From contig DATAXV010000089.1 of the NCBI GenBank assembly GCA_036272915.1, positions 1 to 7,825 on the forward strand: a stretch of 7,825 nt of DNA, given 5' to 3'. The DNA is from DATAXV01 sp036272915. Its GTDB lineage: Bacteria; Chloroflexota; Dormibacteria; Dormibacterales; Dormibacteraceae. The notes below the pieces were generated by a model, which did not search any database, was not told the origin of the DNA, and was given only the letters and a program-made list of their open reading frames with translations. Numbering within the stretch: the stretch's first letter is position 1; every line of letters begins with the position of its first letter. Positions 1 through 6,782 of the stretch are shown here, piece by piece. Made by a program: the position numbers and the translations under genes.

Positions 1-129
1 CACCTGGCCGCGCCCAGACCTATCCGGTCAGCGCGGCCTTCTTCTTACTCCGCCCCAACACATCGCCATCGCCACCGAACGTTGCCGTTCCATCACCACT
101 TAACGCCGCCACCTCATCGCCAGACACCG

Positions 130-990
130 ATGCCGTTAACACGTAGGCATCTCCCAGACCTGCAAAGGGCGCTGGATCGCTTTCTTGCGTTCGGCGGTTT
201 GCCTGCTGCCGTGGCCGACGCAAGTCAGGGCTCCCAGTGGCCCAGCCAGGGGACCAAGCGAGTGGTGAGCGACGCGCTGCTCGGGGAGCTTCGCCGCAAG
301 GGTGCCACTGCGCTCGCCGCGGAGGCACTGCTGGAGCGCTTGCTGCGCTCGCTGGGGTCCAAGGTGAGCTGGACACGCATGGCCAACGAGATGGGTGTGT
401 CTGTAGGAGCGATCGGGGCGAGCCGGACCGTCGACATTGACCGGCGGACCCTTCAAGACTATGTGGAGCTGTTGGCGGCTGGCTACTTTGCCCTGATCGT
501 GTACTTCTGGCGGCCGGACTCAGGCACGGCGGACCTGTCGAATGACAAGAAGATCTATTTCGGGGACCCTCTCCTGCACACCGTCACATCAGACCGAGTT
601 GGCCTCCCTCCCGATTACCATGCCCAGGTCGAGAACGCGATTGCCATGCACTTGTTCCGGCGCTATGAGACCGGAGATCGCCGGGCCGGGACCTTTCCGG
701 CGCCCGACCGCCTTCACGTCTGGGGCACGAGCGGTGGGGGGGAGATCGACTTCGTCTGCGGACCACGCGAGGCGATACATGCGGTGGAGGTGGCTGATTG
801 GGCCCGTCTCAACCGGCAAAAAGCCACGGCGCCGATGCGAGCGCTGCCTGGGCGACCTAGTCTCGTCGCCACCCGCAACGACCTCTCCTTCGGCCCGACT
901 TCCAATCTGGTGCCGGCTGCGCTTCTTTTGTGGGCCCTGAGCGGCAGCGTCACTAGCTCTCTCCGGTCACGACCTGATGTAGGCTCATAG
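130..990 (+). CDS. DUF4143-type protein, C-terminal part only (AAA-family ATPase remnant or 3' end)
   Basis: This 286-residue reading matches the C-terminal half of the DUF4143 / AAA ATPase family, whose members usually run about 400-450 residues with an N-terminal Walker ATPase; I see no Walker A or B. Landmarks in order are a GGLPAAV block (22-28), a winged-helix-like stretch (about 77-121), KKIYFGDPLLH (140-150), and a nuclease-fold-like tail with EIDFV (205-209) and VEVAD (219-223). The tail ends in the usual 'LVATRNDL ... NLVPAALLLWAL' run. Family members normally read EVK where this has EVA, so a catalytic-type lysine seems lost. The start is uncertain. The frame is open to the window edge, a TTG lies at 82, and ATG at 130 is the first just before the conserved block, but none has a Shine-Dalgarno. 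A second frame (3-146) carries PGR and a plausible upstream family segment, so the gene may be frameshifted. The family is real; whether the gene still functions is doubtful. Confidence 0.65.
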   Translation: MPLTRRHLPDLQRALDRFLAFGGLPAAVADASQGSQWPSQGTKRVVSDALLGELRRKGATALAAEALLERLLRSLGSKVSWTRMANEMGVSVGAIGASRTVDIDRRTLQDYVELLAAGYFALIVYFWRPDSGTADLSNDKKIYFGDPLLHTVTSDRVGLPPDYHAQVENAIAMHLFRRYETGDRRAGTFPAPDRLHVWGTSGGGEIDFVCGPREAIHAVEVADWARLNRQKATAPMRALPGRPSLVATRNDLSFGPTSNLVPAALLLWALSGSVTSSLRSRPDVGS

Positions 991-1002
991 GCCCTGGAGG
1001 TT

Positions 1003-1018
1003 GCGGATCGCGATCCGC
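1003..1018. terminator. Perfect 16-base palindrome between convergent genes, possible terminator
   Basis: GCGGATCGCGATCCGC is perfectly self-complementary and can fold as a six-pair stem with a CGCG loop. It starts 12 bases after the stop of the DUF4143-type gene and about 107 bases past the stop of the convergent ATP-binding gene. There is no T-tract on either side, so termination is only suggested by position. It could equally be a protein-binding site. Confidence 0.3.
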
Positions 1019-1124
1019 TCCCTTCCGACGTGGACCGGCGGTTGAGGCTCATCGCTGTTGGCGCAGCCCAACCAGTCCGGGGTCCTCTGAGCGGGAGCCG
1101 CCGGGCCGGGACCGAGGGCAGGAG

Positions 1125-2417
1125 CTAATCCGTGGGTTCCGGCTCCAGGTAGAAGGCGCGGCTGTCCTCGTCGTAGGCGAAGAGCTCGGCGTAGCGGCCC
1201 CAGTCGATCGCGGTCTCCAGCTGGTCCGCCGCCTCGTCGGCGGAGAAGTGCTGCTGCAGCTCGTCGTGCAGGTCCTCCCAGTCGAGCCGGTCCTCCGGCT
1301 TCTGCTCGAGCCTGCGCATGATGTCCTGGATCAGCTGGATGTGCTGCGTCAGCTGCTCTCGGAAGAGCTCCTTGTCCTGCTGGATGTCGCCCTCGGCGAG
1401 GCGCTCGCCGACCGGGGTCAGCTCGATGTCGCCCTCCTCGACGCGGGCCAGCTCCAGCATCTGCGCCGCCTCGACCAGGGGCAGGAGGTCGTCGATCTCC
1501 ATCTGCAGCTCGCGGCCGATCTCGAAGATGTCCTCACGGCCGCCGCGGTCCTGGACCAGCTCGACCAGACCGTTGAGGGAGTCGATCCGCACGTGGGGGA
1601 GGCTCTGGTACCTCTCGACCGGCGGGACCTGGATCGCCGGTGCCTGGGGCTGGGTCAGCACGCGGTAGATGTCGTCGACCAGCTGCTGCGCGGCCTCGCT
1701 CTTGAGGTCGCGGGGATGGGGCAGGGTGACGCGGACGTCGGAGTGGACGCGGCCCGGGTCGCGGCCGAGGACCACGATCCGGTCGGCCATCGAGACCGCC
1801 TCGTCGATGTTGTGGGTGACCAGGACGATCGCCTTCATCGGCACCTTCTTGCCCAGCCAGAGGTCGAGCAGCTCGTCGCGGAGGTTGGCCGCGGTGAGCA
1901 CGTCGAGGGCGGAGAAGGGCTCGTCCATCATCAGGATCTGGGGCTCCACGACCAGCGCCCGAGCGATGCCGACGCGCTGGCGCATGCCGCCCGACAGCTC
2001 CTTCGGATAGGCGTTCTCGAACCCGTCGAGGCCGATCAGGTCGATGGCGGCGATCGAGCGGTCCCGCCGCACCTTGGAGGGCAGCCCGGCCGCCTCCAGG
2101 CCCAGCTCCACGTTCTGGAGCACGGTCAGCCAGGGGAAGAGGGCGAAGGTCTGGAAGACCATGGCCACCTGCGGGTTGACCCCTTCGAGCGGCTGGTCGC
2201 CGAGCCTGACCTGGCCCTCGGTCGGCGCGGAGAGGCCGGAGAGGATGCGCAGCAGGGTCGACTTGCCGGAGCCGGACGGTCCGAGCAGGGCGACGAAGGT
2301 GCCCTCCTCGACGGCGAGGTCGATGTGGTCGAGGACCAGGATCGGGTGCTTGGCCCGCTCGTAGTACTTGGTCACGCCGCGCGCCTCGAGAAGCACGCGG
2401 CCGGTGGTGATGGCCAT
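1125..2417 (-). CDS. NitT/TauT-type ABC importer ATP-binding protein with AAA-associated C-terminal domain
   Basis: A 430-residue cytoplasmic ATPase that should power the permease encoded just upstream. The ABC domain (about 8-255) is intact: Walker A GPSGSGKST (46-54), Q-loop Gln89, signature LSGGMRQR (141-148), Walker B ILMMDEP (161-167), D-loop SALD (169-172) and switch His202. The FQ..ALFPWLTV stretch after the Q-loop is typical of nitrate/sulfonate/taurine importer ATPases. After a proline-rich linker (about 256-275), residues 276-426 form an acidic helical domain matching the AAA-associated C-terminal domain (PF09821), known from this subfamily and of unclear function. The start at 2417 is chosen because GGAGAG (2427-2432) lies 9 bases upstream and the protein begins just before the ABC domain. 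The same frame stays open upstream, but that part lies inside the permease gene. The gap to the permease stop is 20 bases, so the two genes are one operon. The substrate cannot be told from sequence. Confidence 0.93.
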   Translation of the reverse strand: MAITTGRVLLEARGVTKYYERAKHPILVLDHIDLAVEEGTFVALLGPSGSGKSTLLRILSGLSAPTEGQVRLGDQPLEGVNPQVAMVFQTFALFPWLTVLQNVELGLEAAGLPSKVRRDRSIAAIDLIGLDGFENAYPKELSGGMRQRVGIARALVVEPQILMMDEPFSALDVLTAANLRDELLDLWLGKKVPMKAIVLVTHNIDEAVSMADRIVVLGRDPGRVHSDVRVTLPHPRDLKSEAAQQLVDDIYRVLTQPQAPAIQVPPVERYQSLPHVRIDSLNGLVELVQDRGGREDIFEIGRELQMEIDDLLPLVEAAQMLELARVEEGDIELTPVGERLAEGDIQQDKELFREQLTQHIQLIQDIMRRLEQKPEDRLDWEDLHDELQQHFSADEAADQLETAIDWGRYAELFAYDEDSRAFYLEPEPTD

Positions 2418-2437
2418 CAAGGTTCGCTCTCCACGGG

Positions 2438-4219
2438 TCAGGTGCCGAGCCGGAAGCGGGACTCGGAGATGGCGAAGAGCCGCTTCCAGACCAGGCGGTT
2501 GATCAGCGCCACGCCCAGCGCCATCACCAGGGTAGCGACGAGCAGCTCGCCGTACGAGCCCCTGGCCGCCGAGTAGGTGATGGCCGAACCCAGCCCGCGG
2601 ATCATCGAGACCCGGCCGCGGTAGCTCACGTACTCGGAGACGATCGAGGCGTTCCAGGCGCCCCCGGTGGCGGTGAGCAGGCCGGTCAGCAGGTAGGGGA
2701 AGAGGCTGGGCAGGACCAGGGTCCGCCACCAGTGGATGCGCCTCAGCTTGAAGACGCGCCCCGCCTCCCGCAGCTCGGTGGGGATCGAGCTGGCCCCGGC
2801 GATGATGTTGAAGAGCAGGTACCACTGGGTGCCGAGCAGCATCAGCAGCACCGCTGCCAGCTCGAGCCCGCCCCGGAGCTGGAGGAGCAGGCCGACCAGG
2901 ATCGGGAAGACGGCGGTGGCGGGGACCGAGGCGACGACCTGGACGATGGGCTGGGTGATGCGGGCGAGGCGGGGGTTGAGGCCGATGGCGACGCCGACCG
3001 GAACCGTCCAGAGCACGCCGACGATCAGGGCCACGATCACGCGCGAGAGGGTTAGGAAGAAGTCCTCGACCAGGATCAGGAACTCGCCCGGGCTGACCTG
3101 TACGGCGAGCCGCAGCGAGGCCGCCGCGCCCACCGCCAGCGCCACCAGCGCGATCACGGCGACGGTCACGTTGGCGATCCGGCGGCCGGCGCGCCTCACC
3201 GCGGGCGACGGCTGCGGCCGTGGGCGCCTCTCGCGGCGGAGCCGGGCGTCCTGGATCCCCTCCCGGGTGCGGGCCATGCTGCGGCCGATGGTTCGGAGCA
3301 GGGTCGAGTCCTGGAGCAGCTCCAGGAACCAGGAGCGGGGGAGGTCCGAGGACTCGGTCATCTCCACCCGGAAGCGGTCCGACCAGGCGATGAGGGGGCG
3401 CCAGAGGAGCTGGTCGATGACGACGATCAGCACGACCAGGGTGAGGACGCCGAGCAGGATCGCCCCGACGTCTCCGGCGTTCGCCGCCGCCTGCAGGTAG
3501 GAGCCCAGGCCGGGAAGGCGGAAGTCGCGGTTGCCCTCGGTGAACGTCTCCGCCGCCATCAGGAAGAACCAGCCGCCGGCCCAGGACATCATGCTGTTCC
3601 AGACCAGCCCGATGACCCCGGCGGGGAGGTCGCGCCGGGTGAAGCGCTGCCAGCGGGTGAGGCGGTAGAGGCGCGAGGCCTCGGTCAGCTCGGAGGGGAC
3701 CGACCGCAGCGAGTGATAGAAGCTGAAGGTCAGGTTCCAGGCCATGCTGGTGAAGATCAGCACCACCGAGGAGAGCTCCACGCCCAGGTCGCGGCCGGGG
3801 AAGATGGCGACCAGCGTGAGCACCACCCCGGGCATGAAGGAGAGGATGGGCACGCTCTGGAGGATGTCCAGGATCGGGATCATGAACTTCTCCGCCACCG
3901 GGCGGGAGGCGGCGATCGATCCGTAGACGAGCGTGAAGGCGATGGAGAGGACGTAGGCGAGGAGCATGCGCAGCGTCGAGAGGCCGGCGTAGGCGGGGAG
4001 CGCGGCGGGGGAGAGGGAGATGCTGACCTTCGGCTGGTAGGGTCCGGTCCAGGAGGACGCCGACCGGACCAGCAGGTAGATGACGACGCCGAGCCCGATC
4101 AGGACGAGGACGTCGATCAGCCCGAAGCCCTCCCGCAGCCAGGGGACGATGTTGGTGGGGAAGCGGAGCGCCCGGTCGTCCGAGGAGCTGTGGGATTCGT
4201 CTTGCCGGGACCTGGGCAT
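2438..4219 (-). CDS. Fused double ABC importer permease (NitT/TauT type), two transmembrane domains in one chain
   Basis: A 593-residue inner-membrane protein carrying two binding-protein-dependent transport permease domains in tandem. Each half has the cytoplasmic EAA-type loop that contacts the ATPase: 'EASRLYRLTRWQRFTRRDLPAG' around 180-201 and 'EAGRVFKLRRIHWWRTLVLP' around 485-504. Hydrophobic segments sit near 34-52, 80-102, 115-139, 148-168, 205-222 and 253-273 in the first half, and 349-371, 388-412, 420-446, 452-474, 505-522 and 557-575 in the second. A basic cytoplasmic linker (about 315-347, rich in Arg and Pro) joins them. Ordinary members of the family have about 250-280 residues and form dimers, so this chain alone should supply the whole channel. 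The start at 4219 has AGGAG (4224-4228) four bases upstream. The binding protein that normally delivers substrate is not in the window. Substrate is unknown; nitrate, sulfonates, bicarbonate and thiamine precursors are all family possibilities. Confidence 0.9.
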   Translation of the reverse strand: MPRSRQDESHSSSDDRALRFPTNIVPWLREGFGLIDVLVLIGLGVVIYLLVRSASSWTGPYQPKVSISLSPAALPAYAGLSTLRMLLAYVLSIAFTLVYGSIAASRPVAEKFMIPILDILQSVPILSFMPGVVLTLVAIFPGRDLGVELSSVVLIFTSMAWNLTFSFYHSLRSVPSELTEASRLYRLTRWQRFTRRDLPAGVIGLVWNSMMSWAGGWFFLMAAETFTEGNRDFRLPGLGSYLQAAANAGDVGAILLGVLTLVVLIVVIDQLLWRPLIAWSDRFRVEMTESSDLPRSWFLELLQDSTLLRTIGRSMARTREGIQDARLRRERRPRPQPSPAVRRAGRRIANVTVAVIALVALAVGAAASLRLAVQVSPGEFLILVEDFFLTLSRVIVALIVGVLWTVPVGVAIGLNPRLARITQPIVQVVASVPATAVFPILVGLLLQLRGGLELAAVLLMLLGTQWYLLFNIIAGASSIPTELREAGRVFKLRRIHWWRTLVLPSLFPYLLTGLLTATGGAWNASIVSEYVSYRGRVSMIRGLGSAITYSAARGSYGELLVATLVMALGVALINRLVWKRLFAISESRFRLGT

Positions 4220-4223
4220 GTCG

Positions 4224-4228
4224 CTCCT
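4224..4228 (-). promoter_or_regulatory. Ribosome binding site of the double permease gene
   Basis: AGGAG on the minus strand, four bases before the ATG at 4219. It is the best Shine-Dalgarno near the start and fixes it. Confidence 0.6.
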
Positions 4229-4259
4229 GGAGTGTGCTGGGCGGGGGCGGCTGGTCAGG

Positions 4260-4265
4260 ATGTTA
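4260..4265 (-). promoter_or_regulatory. Weak candidate -10 box for the importer operon
   Basis: TAACAT on the minus strand is the only A/T-rich hexamer close upstream of the permease start and would give a leader of roughly 33 bases. No convincing -35 lies 17 bases before it (CTCGGC). This is a guess from position and composition only. Confidence 0.2.
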
Positions 4266-4368
4266 GGGGAATCGCCGAGGCCGCCGAGCGCCAGCGGAGT
4301 TCAGCGAGTGGGCGGCGGCGAGCTCCTCGTCAGACCAGGGTCGGCGCTCGACCCCCGCGCTCAGCCAG

Positions 4369-4384
4369 CCCCGCCTCTGCGGGG
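4369..4384. repeat. Small GC hairpin (CCCCGC / GCGGGG)
   Basis: Six-pair perfect stem with a CTCT loop, flanked by GGATCC. It resembles dispersed intergenic hairpin repeats and, loosely, a type I-E CRISPR repeat core, but only one copy is present in the window. It has no T-tract. Function unknown. Confidence 0.3.
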
Positions 4385-4556
4385 ATCCAGGTCGCCAGGG
4401 GCGCCTGCACCCCCGCCGTCGTTGCGGGCTCCGGGGCGACGGAAACCGGGTCGGCGCCGCCCTGTGCGCCTCCACCGAACTCGCGGGTCCTGAGGATCCC
4501 AGGGCCGGCCGGGTCGACTACGAACAATCGCAACATGCCTTGATCGTGTGGGGAAG

Positions 4557-4574
4557 ACGGCCCGAGGCGGCCGT
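4557..4574. repeat. Inverted repeat ACGGCC-N6-GGCCGT
   Basis: Six-pair perfect stem with a six-base loop, about 45 bases beyond the main terminator hairpin on the minus strand. It could be a secondary terminator or chance in GC-rich DNA. Confidence 0.25.
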
Positions 4575-4618
4575 GTCGGAGTCGATGGTGAGAGAGCGCC
4601 ACATGGCCCGGCGCGGCA

Positions 4619-4647
4619 GGCACCCCGCCCGACGTCGGCGGGGTGCC
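4619..4647 (-). terminator. Strong terminator hairpin for the DUF1048-drrAB operon
   Basis: GGCACCCCGCC and GGCGGGGTGCC form a perfect 11-pair stem around a seven-base loop (CGACGTC). The flanks GCAGG and CCTGC can extend it past a small bulge. It begins 38 bases after the stop of the DrrB-like gene, read on the minus strand. There is no U-tract, which is common for terminators in high-GC bacteria. Confidence 0.6.
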
Positions 4648-4685
4648 CCCTGCTCCGCGAACGGACAGACCTTCTGGAGCAGCGC

Positions 4686-5447
4686 TCAGGAGATCTTCCG
4701 GCGGTACGTGAACATCGCGAAGACGTAGGCGACGACGAGGATGCCGACGCACCAGGCAAGGGCGATCCAGACGTCATTCCCGACCGGCTTCTGTGTGAAC
4801 AGGTCGCGGACCGCGTTGACGATTGAAGTGACCGGCTGGTTCTGGGCGAAGGCGCGCACCGGGCCGGGCATGGTGGCGGTGGGCACGAATGCCGAGCTGA
4901 CGAAGGGCAGGAAGATGAGCGGGTAGGAGAAGGCGCTCGCGCCGGTGACGGTCTTCGCGGTGAGGCCGGGGATGACGGCGACCCATGTCAACGCCAGGGT
5001 GAACAGGATGAGGATGCCGGCGACCGCGAGACACGTCGGCACTCCCGCCCCCGAGCGGAATCCCATGAGGAGGGCGACGGCCACGACGACCAGGAGCGAG
5101 ATCAGATTGGCGACCAGCGAGGTCAGCACGTGCGCCCACAGCACGGACGACCGTGCGATCGGCATGGACTGGAATCGCTCGAAGATGCCGCTCTGCATGT
5201 CCGTGAAGAGCCGGAACGCGGTGTAGGAGATGCCCGAGGCGACCGTGATGAGCAGAATCCCGGGCAGCAGGTAGCCCACATACGAAGCCGACCCAGTCTT
5301 GATGGCGCCGCCGAGCACGTAGACGAACATCAGCATCAGGGCGATCGGTATGACGACGGTGGTGATGATGGTGTCCGGGCTGCGCATGATGTGGCGCAGG
5401 GATCGCCAGGTGAGGATGCCGGTGTCGCCGAGGAAGTGCCTGGTCAT
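4686..5447 (-). CDS. DrrB-like ABC-2 family exporter permease
   Basis: A 253-residue membrane protein of the ABC-2 type, the channel half of a daunorubicin-resistance-type exporter. About six hydrophobic segments lie near 27-47, 57-78, 106-128, 136-160, 170-190 and 227-247. The subfamily's conserved stretch 'FERFQSMPIARSSVLWAHVL' is at 89-108, and 'SAFVPTATMPGPVRAFAQNQP' is at 185-205; both are typical of DrrB. The length is normal for the family. The start at 5447 overlaps the stop of the ATPase gene in an ATGA arrangement, with GAGG (5455-5458) seven bases upstream, so the two are translationally coupled. It should dimerise and work with the DrrA-like ATPase. The family exports hydrophobic drugs, lipids or polyketides; the actual substrate here is not determinable. 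It is the last gene of its operon, followed by a hairpin. Confidence 0.92.
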   Translation of the reverse strand: MTRHFLGDTGILTWRSLRHIMRSPDTIITTVVIPIALMLMFVYVLGGAIKTGSASYVGYLLPGILLITVASGISYTAFRLFTDMQSGIFERFQSMPIARSSVLWAHVLTSLVANLISLLVVVAVALLMGFRSGAGVPTCLAVAGILILFTLALTWVAVIPGLTAKTVTGASAFSYPLIFLPFVSSAFVPTATMPGPVRAFAQNQPVTSIVNAVRDLFTQKPVGNDVWIALAWCVGILVVAYVFAMFTYRRKIS

Positions 5448-6271
5448 CGCTGTTCCTCACTCGTCAGTGCCGACGCCGCGTCATCGCGGGCGTCGCGGTC
5501 CTTGCCTTTGTCGCCGACGATGGCGAAGAAGACGTCTTCGAGGGTCGGCTGCTTTTCGACGTATTCGACCTTGGCCGGCGGGAGCAGTCGCTTGAGTTCG
5601 GCGAGGGTGCCGTTCACGATGATCCGACCCTCGTGGAGGATCGCGATCCGGTCGGCGAGCTGTTCGGCCTCGTCGAGGTACTGCGTCGTGAGCAGCACCG
5701 TCGTGCCGTGCGCGGCGAGCTCTCTGACCGCCTGCCACACCTCGATGCGGGCCTCGGGGTCGAGCCCCGTCGTCGGCTCGTCGAGGAAGATGACCGGCGG
5801 ATTCCCGATCAGGCTCATCGCGATGTCGAGACGCCGGCGCATGCCACCCGAATACGTCGACACCGTCCGTGCGGCGGCGCCGGCCAGCCCGAAGCGCTTG
5901 AGAAGATCATCCGCGATCCTGCCCGAGCCCTTGAGGTGCCGCAGCTGGGCGACCAGCACGAGGTTCTCCCGCCCGCTGAGGATCTCGTCCACGGCCGCGA
6001 ACTGGCCGGTGAGGCTGAAGGAACGCCGCACCTCGGCAGGCTGCGTGGCGACGTCGAAGCCGTTGACGCTGGCCGTCCCCGCGTCGGCCCTGAGCAGCGT
6101 GCACAGGATCTTCACGACCGTGGTCTTGCCCGCTCCGTTCGAGCCGAGCAGGGCGAAGATGCTGCCCCGCGCCACGTCGAGGTCGACGCCGCCGAGAACC
6201 TTGAGCTTCGCGTACGACTTCTGGAGGCCCTGCACGTGGATCGCGGGCGCCTCGACCTGATTGGCTGTCAT
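5444..6271 (-). CDS. DrrA-like ABC exporter ATP-binding protein
   Basis: A 275-residue ATPase that energises the DrrB-like permease. Motifs are Walker A GSNGAGKTT (43-51), Q-loop Gln90 (TGQFAAVDE), signature YSGGMRRR (140-147) and Walker B VIFLDEP (160-166). In the switch position the sequence is LLTTQYLDEAEQLADRI, so Gln197 stands where most ABC proteins have His. As far as I recall this TTQYL.EA form is common in the daunorubicin-resistance subfamily. The C-terminal PTLEDVFF (242-249) is another subfamily hallmark. The start is a choice between two ATGs. The one at 6271 has a strong GGAGG (6277-6281) five bases upstream and is preferred. The one at 6295 overlaps the DUF1048 stop as TGATG and would add eight residues, but has only a weak GAAG. 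The last 25 residues or so are charged and low in conservation. Its stop overlaps the permease start by four bases. Confidence 0.93.
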   Translation of the reverse strand: MTANQVEAPAIHVQGLQKSYAKLKVLGGVDLDVARGSIFALLGSNGAGKTTVVKILCTLLRADAGTASVNGFDVATQPAEVRRSFSLTGQFAAVDEILSGRENLVLVAQLRHLKGSGRIADDLLKRFGLAGAAARTVSTYSGGMRRRLDIAMSLIGNPPVIFLDEPTTGLDPEARIEVWQAVRELAAHGTTVLLTTQYLDEAEQLADRIAILHEGRIIVNGTLAELKRLLPPAKVEYVEKQPTLEDVFFAIVGDKGKDRDARDDAASALTSEEQR

Positions 6272-6276
6272 CTGGA

Positions 6277-6281
6277 CCTCC
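6277..6281 (-). promoter_or_regulatory. Ribosome binding site deciding the DrrA-like start
   Basis: GGAGG on the minus strand, five bases before the ATG at 6271 (GGAGGTCCAGATG). It favours this start over the upstream ATG at 6295. Confidence 0.65.
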
Positions 6282-6294
6282 GTTCTCTCGTTCA

Positions 6295-6657
6295 TCACCG
6301 TTCTTCGCCCGCGACGCGATCGATGGCCCGGTTCAGCTGGTCCCGCTGCTTGCGGATCCACTGGCTCTCCGGGTACTTCCGAAGAAACGTCTCGGCGAAC
6401 TCCGCAGGGTTCTCCCCGACGACCGCGCGAATCGAGGTTCCGTTGACCGCGCTCTGCTCGAAGAGGCCGACGAGGTCCTCCAGCATCCGCAGCAGGCTCT
6501 CCCCGTCCCCCGGCCCGAAAACCTGCATGTACTGCACCAGGGCGTCGATCGCCGAGTGGTAGCTCGCAGGAAGCTGTTCCGTGCGTGCCTTGTACTGCCG
6601 GTAGCGCTTCTTCTGCTCGAGCGACCCTGTGATCTGCTCGACCCATCCTGCGGCCAT
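6295..6657 (-). CDS. DUF1048 family protein
   Basis: A 120-residue, soluble, mostly helical protein. It matches the DUF1048 family (PF06304) by the early 'KKRYRQYKARTEQLPASYHSAIDALVQYM' block (about 16-44), the central 'EDLVGLFEQSAVNGTSIRAVVGENPAEFAETFLRKY' block (60-95), and the W-I-R-K ending with an amphipathic helix. Length is normal for the family. The molecular function is unknown. Members are often found beside DrrA/DrrB-type exporters and PadR- or TetR-type regulators, and that is the setting here. A role as an accessory or sensing partner of the exporter is inference from context only. The ATG at 6657 follows the stop of a small upstream frame by two bases (TAGAGATG), with only AGG/AGAG as ribosome signal, so it may rely on translational coupling. 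Its own stop touches an ATG of the ATPase gene (TGATG). Confidence 0.85.
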   Translation of the reverse strand: MAAGWVEQITGSLEQKKRYRQYKARTEQLPASYHSAIDALVQYMQVFGPGDGESLLRMLEDLVGLFEQSAVNGTSIRAVVGENPAEFAETFLRKYPESQWIRKQRDQLNRAIDRVAGEER

Positions 6658-6659
6658 CT

Positions 6660-6782
6660 CTATCGACCTGCTTTGTTGAGCTTTCCGAACCGTTCGACGG
6701 CGAGGCGACGTCCGTCGTCCTCCACCCCGGCCTGGACCGTTGCCATCGATTTGTTATCGCCGTACGCATGCACCGTAAACAT
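6660..6782 (-). CDS. Unrecognised 40-residue small protein, first gene of the exporter operon, probably leaderless
   Basis: I translated this by hand: ATG at 6782 to TAG at 6660-6662, 40 residues, beginning MFTVHAYGDN and ending RFGKLNKAGR. It is hydrophilic, with a central acidic patch (VEDDG) and a basic end, no signal peptide and no membrane segment. I recognise no family. Three things argue it is real. It starts seven bases after a TATGAT -10 box, so the transcript should begin at or next to its ATG. It stays open to a stop two bases before the DUF1048 ATG. Its codons mostly end in G or C like its neighbours. It has no Shine-Dalgarno, which fits a leaderless start. An internal ATG at 6746 would give 28 residues. 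It may be a leader peptide whose translation feeds DUF1048, a small accessory protein, or simply leader sequence that happens to be open. Confidence 0.45.
   Translation of the reverse strand: MFTVHAYGDNKSMATVQAGVEDDGRRLAVERFGKLNKAGR

Larger units (their letters stand above)
4220..4685. other. 466-base intergenic region between two minus-strand operons
   Basis: I find no convincing gene here. The region holds a leader and possible -10 for the importer operon at its low-coordinate end, and three GC-rich hairpins. The strongest (4619-4647) suits a terminator for the exporter operon. A minus-strand ATG frame at 4330-4536 (68 residues, beginning MLRLFVVDPA) has moderately gene-like third-position composition, but no well-spaced ribosome site and no recognisable motif, so I do not call it. 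No tRNA cloverleaf or riboswitch-like fold was apparent. Confidence 0.5.

Noticed and set aside
1248..2576. Long plus-strand open frame opposite the importer ATPase gene
   Set aside because: Its product is low-complexity, dominated by Leu, Val, Asp, Gln and Gly, as expected for the antisense of a GC-rich gene. The opposite strand has intact ABC motifs in order.
2418..2825. N-terminal extension of the importer ATPase into the permease gene
   Set aside because: The extension is Arg/Pro/His-rich, lies wholly inside the permease coding sequence and has no family similarity; a ribosome site precedes the ATG at 2417.
4369..4390. CRISPR-like repeat (GGATCC next to a CCCCGC/GCGGGG hairpin)
   Set aside because: Only a single copy is present, with no evenly spaced partner repeats and no cas genes in the window.
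4330..4536. Possible 68-codon minus-strand gene starting MLRLFVVDPA
   Set aside because: No well-spaced ribosome site, no promoter and no recognisable motif, and it runs through a hairpin resembling a dispersed repeat. It would need conservation evidence.
3713..4543. Plus-strand open frame opposite the double permease gene
   Set aside because: The product is mainly Glu, Asp, Gly, Arg and His repeats with no domain; it mirrors the codon bias of the membrane protein gene on the other strand.
5130..6260. Plus-strand 376-codon open frame across the drrAB junction
   Set aside because: Ser/Arg-rich shadow that crosses two well-supported minus-strand genes; no motif and no sensible start signal.
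6272..6769. Long N-terminal extension of the DrrA-like ATPase through the DUF1048 gene
   Set aside because: It overlaps a well-recognised DUF1048 gene in another frame and reads as Arg/Gly-rich shadow sequence.
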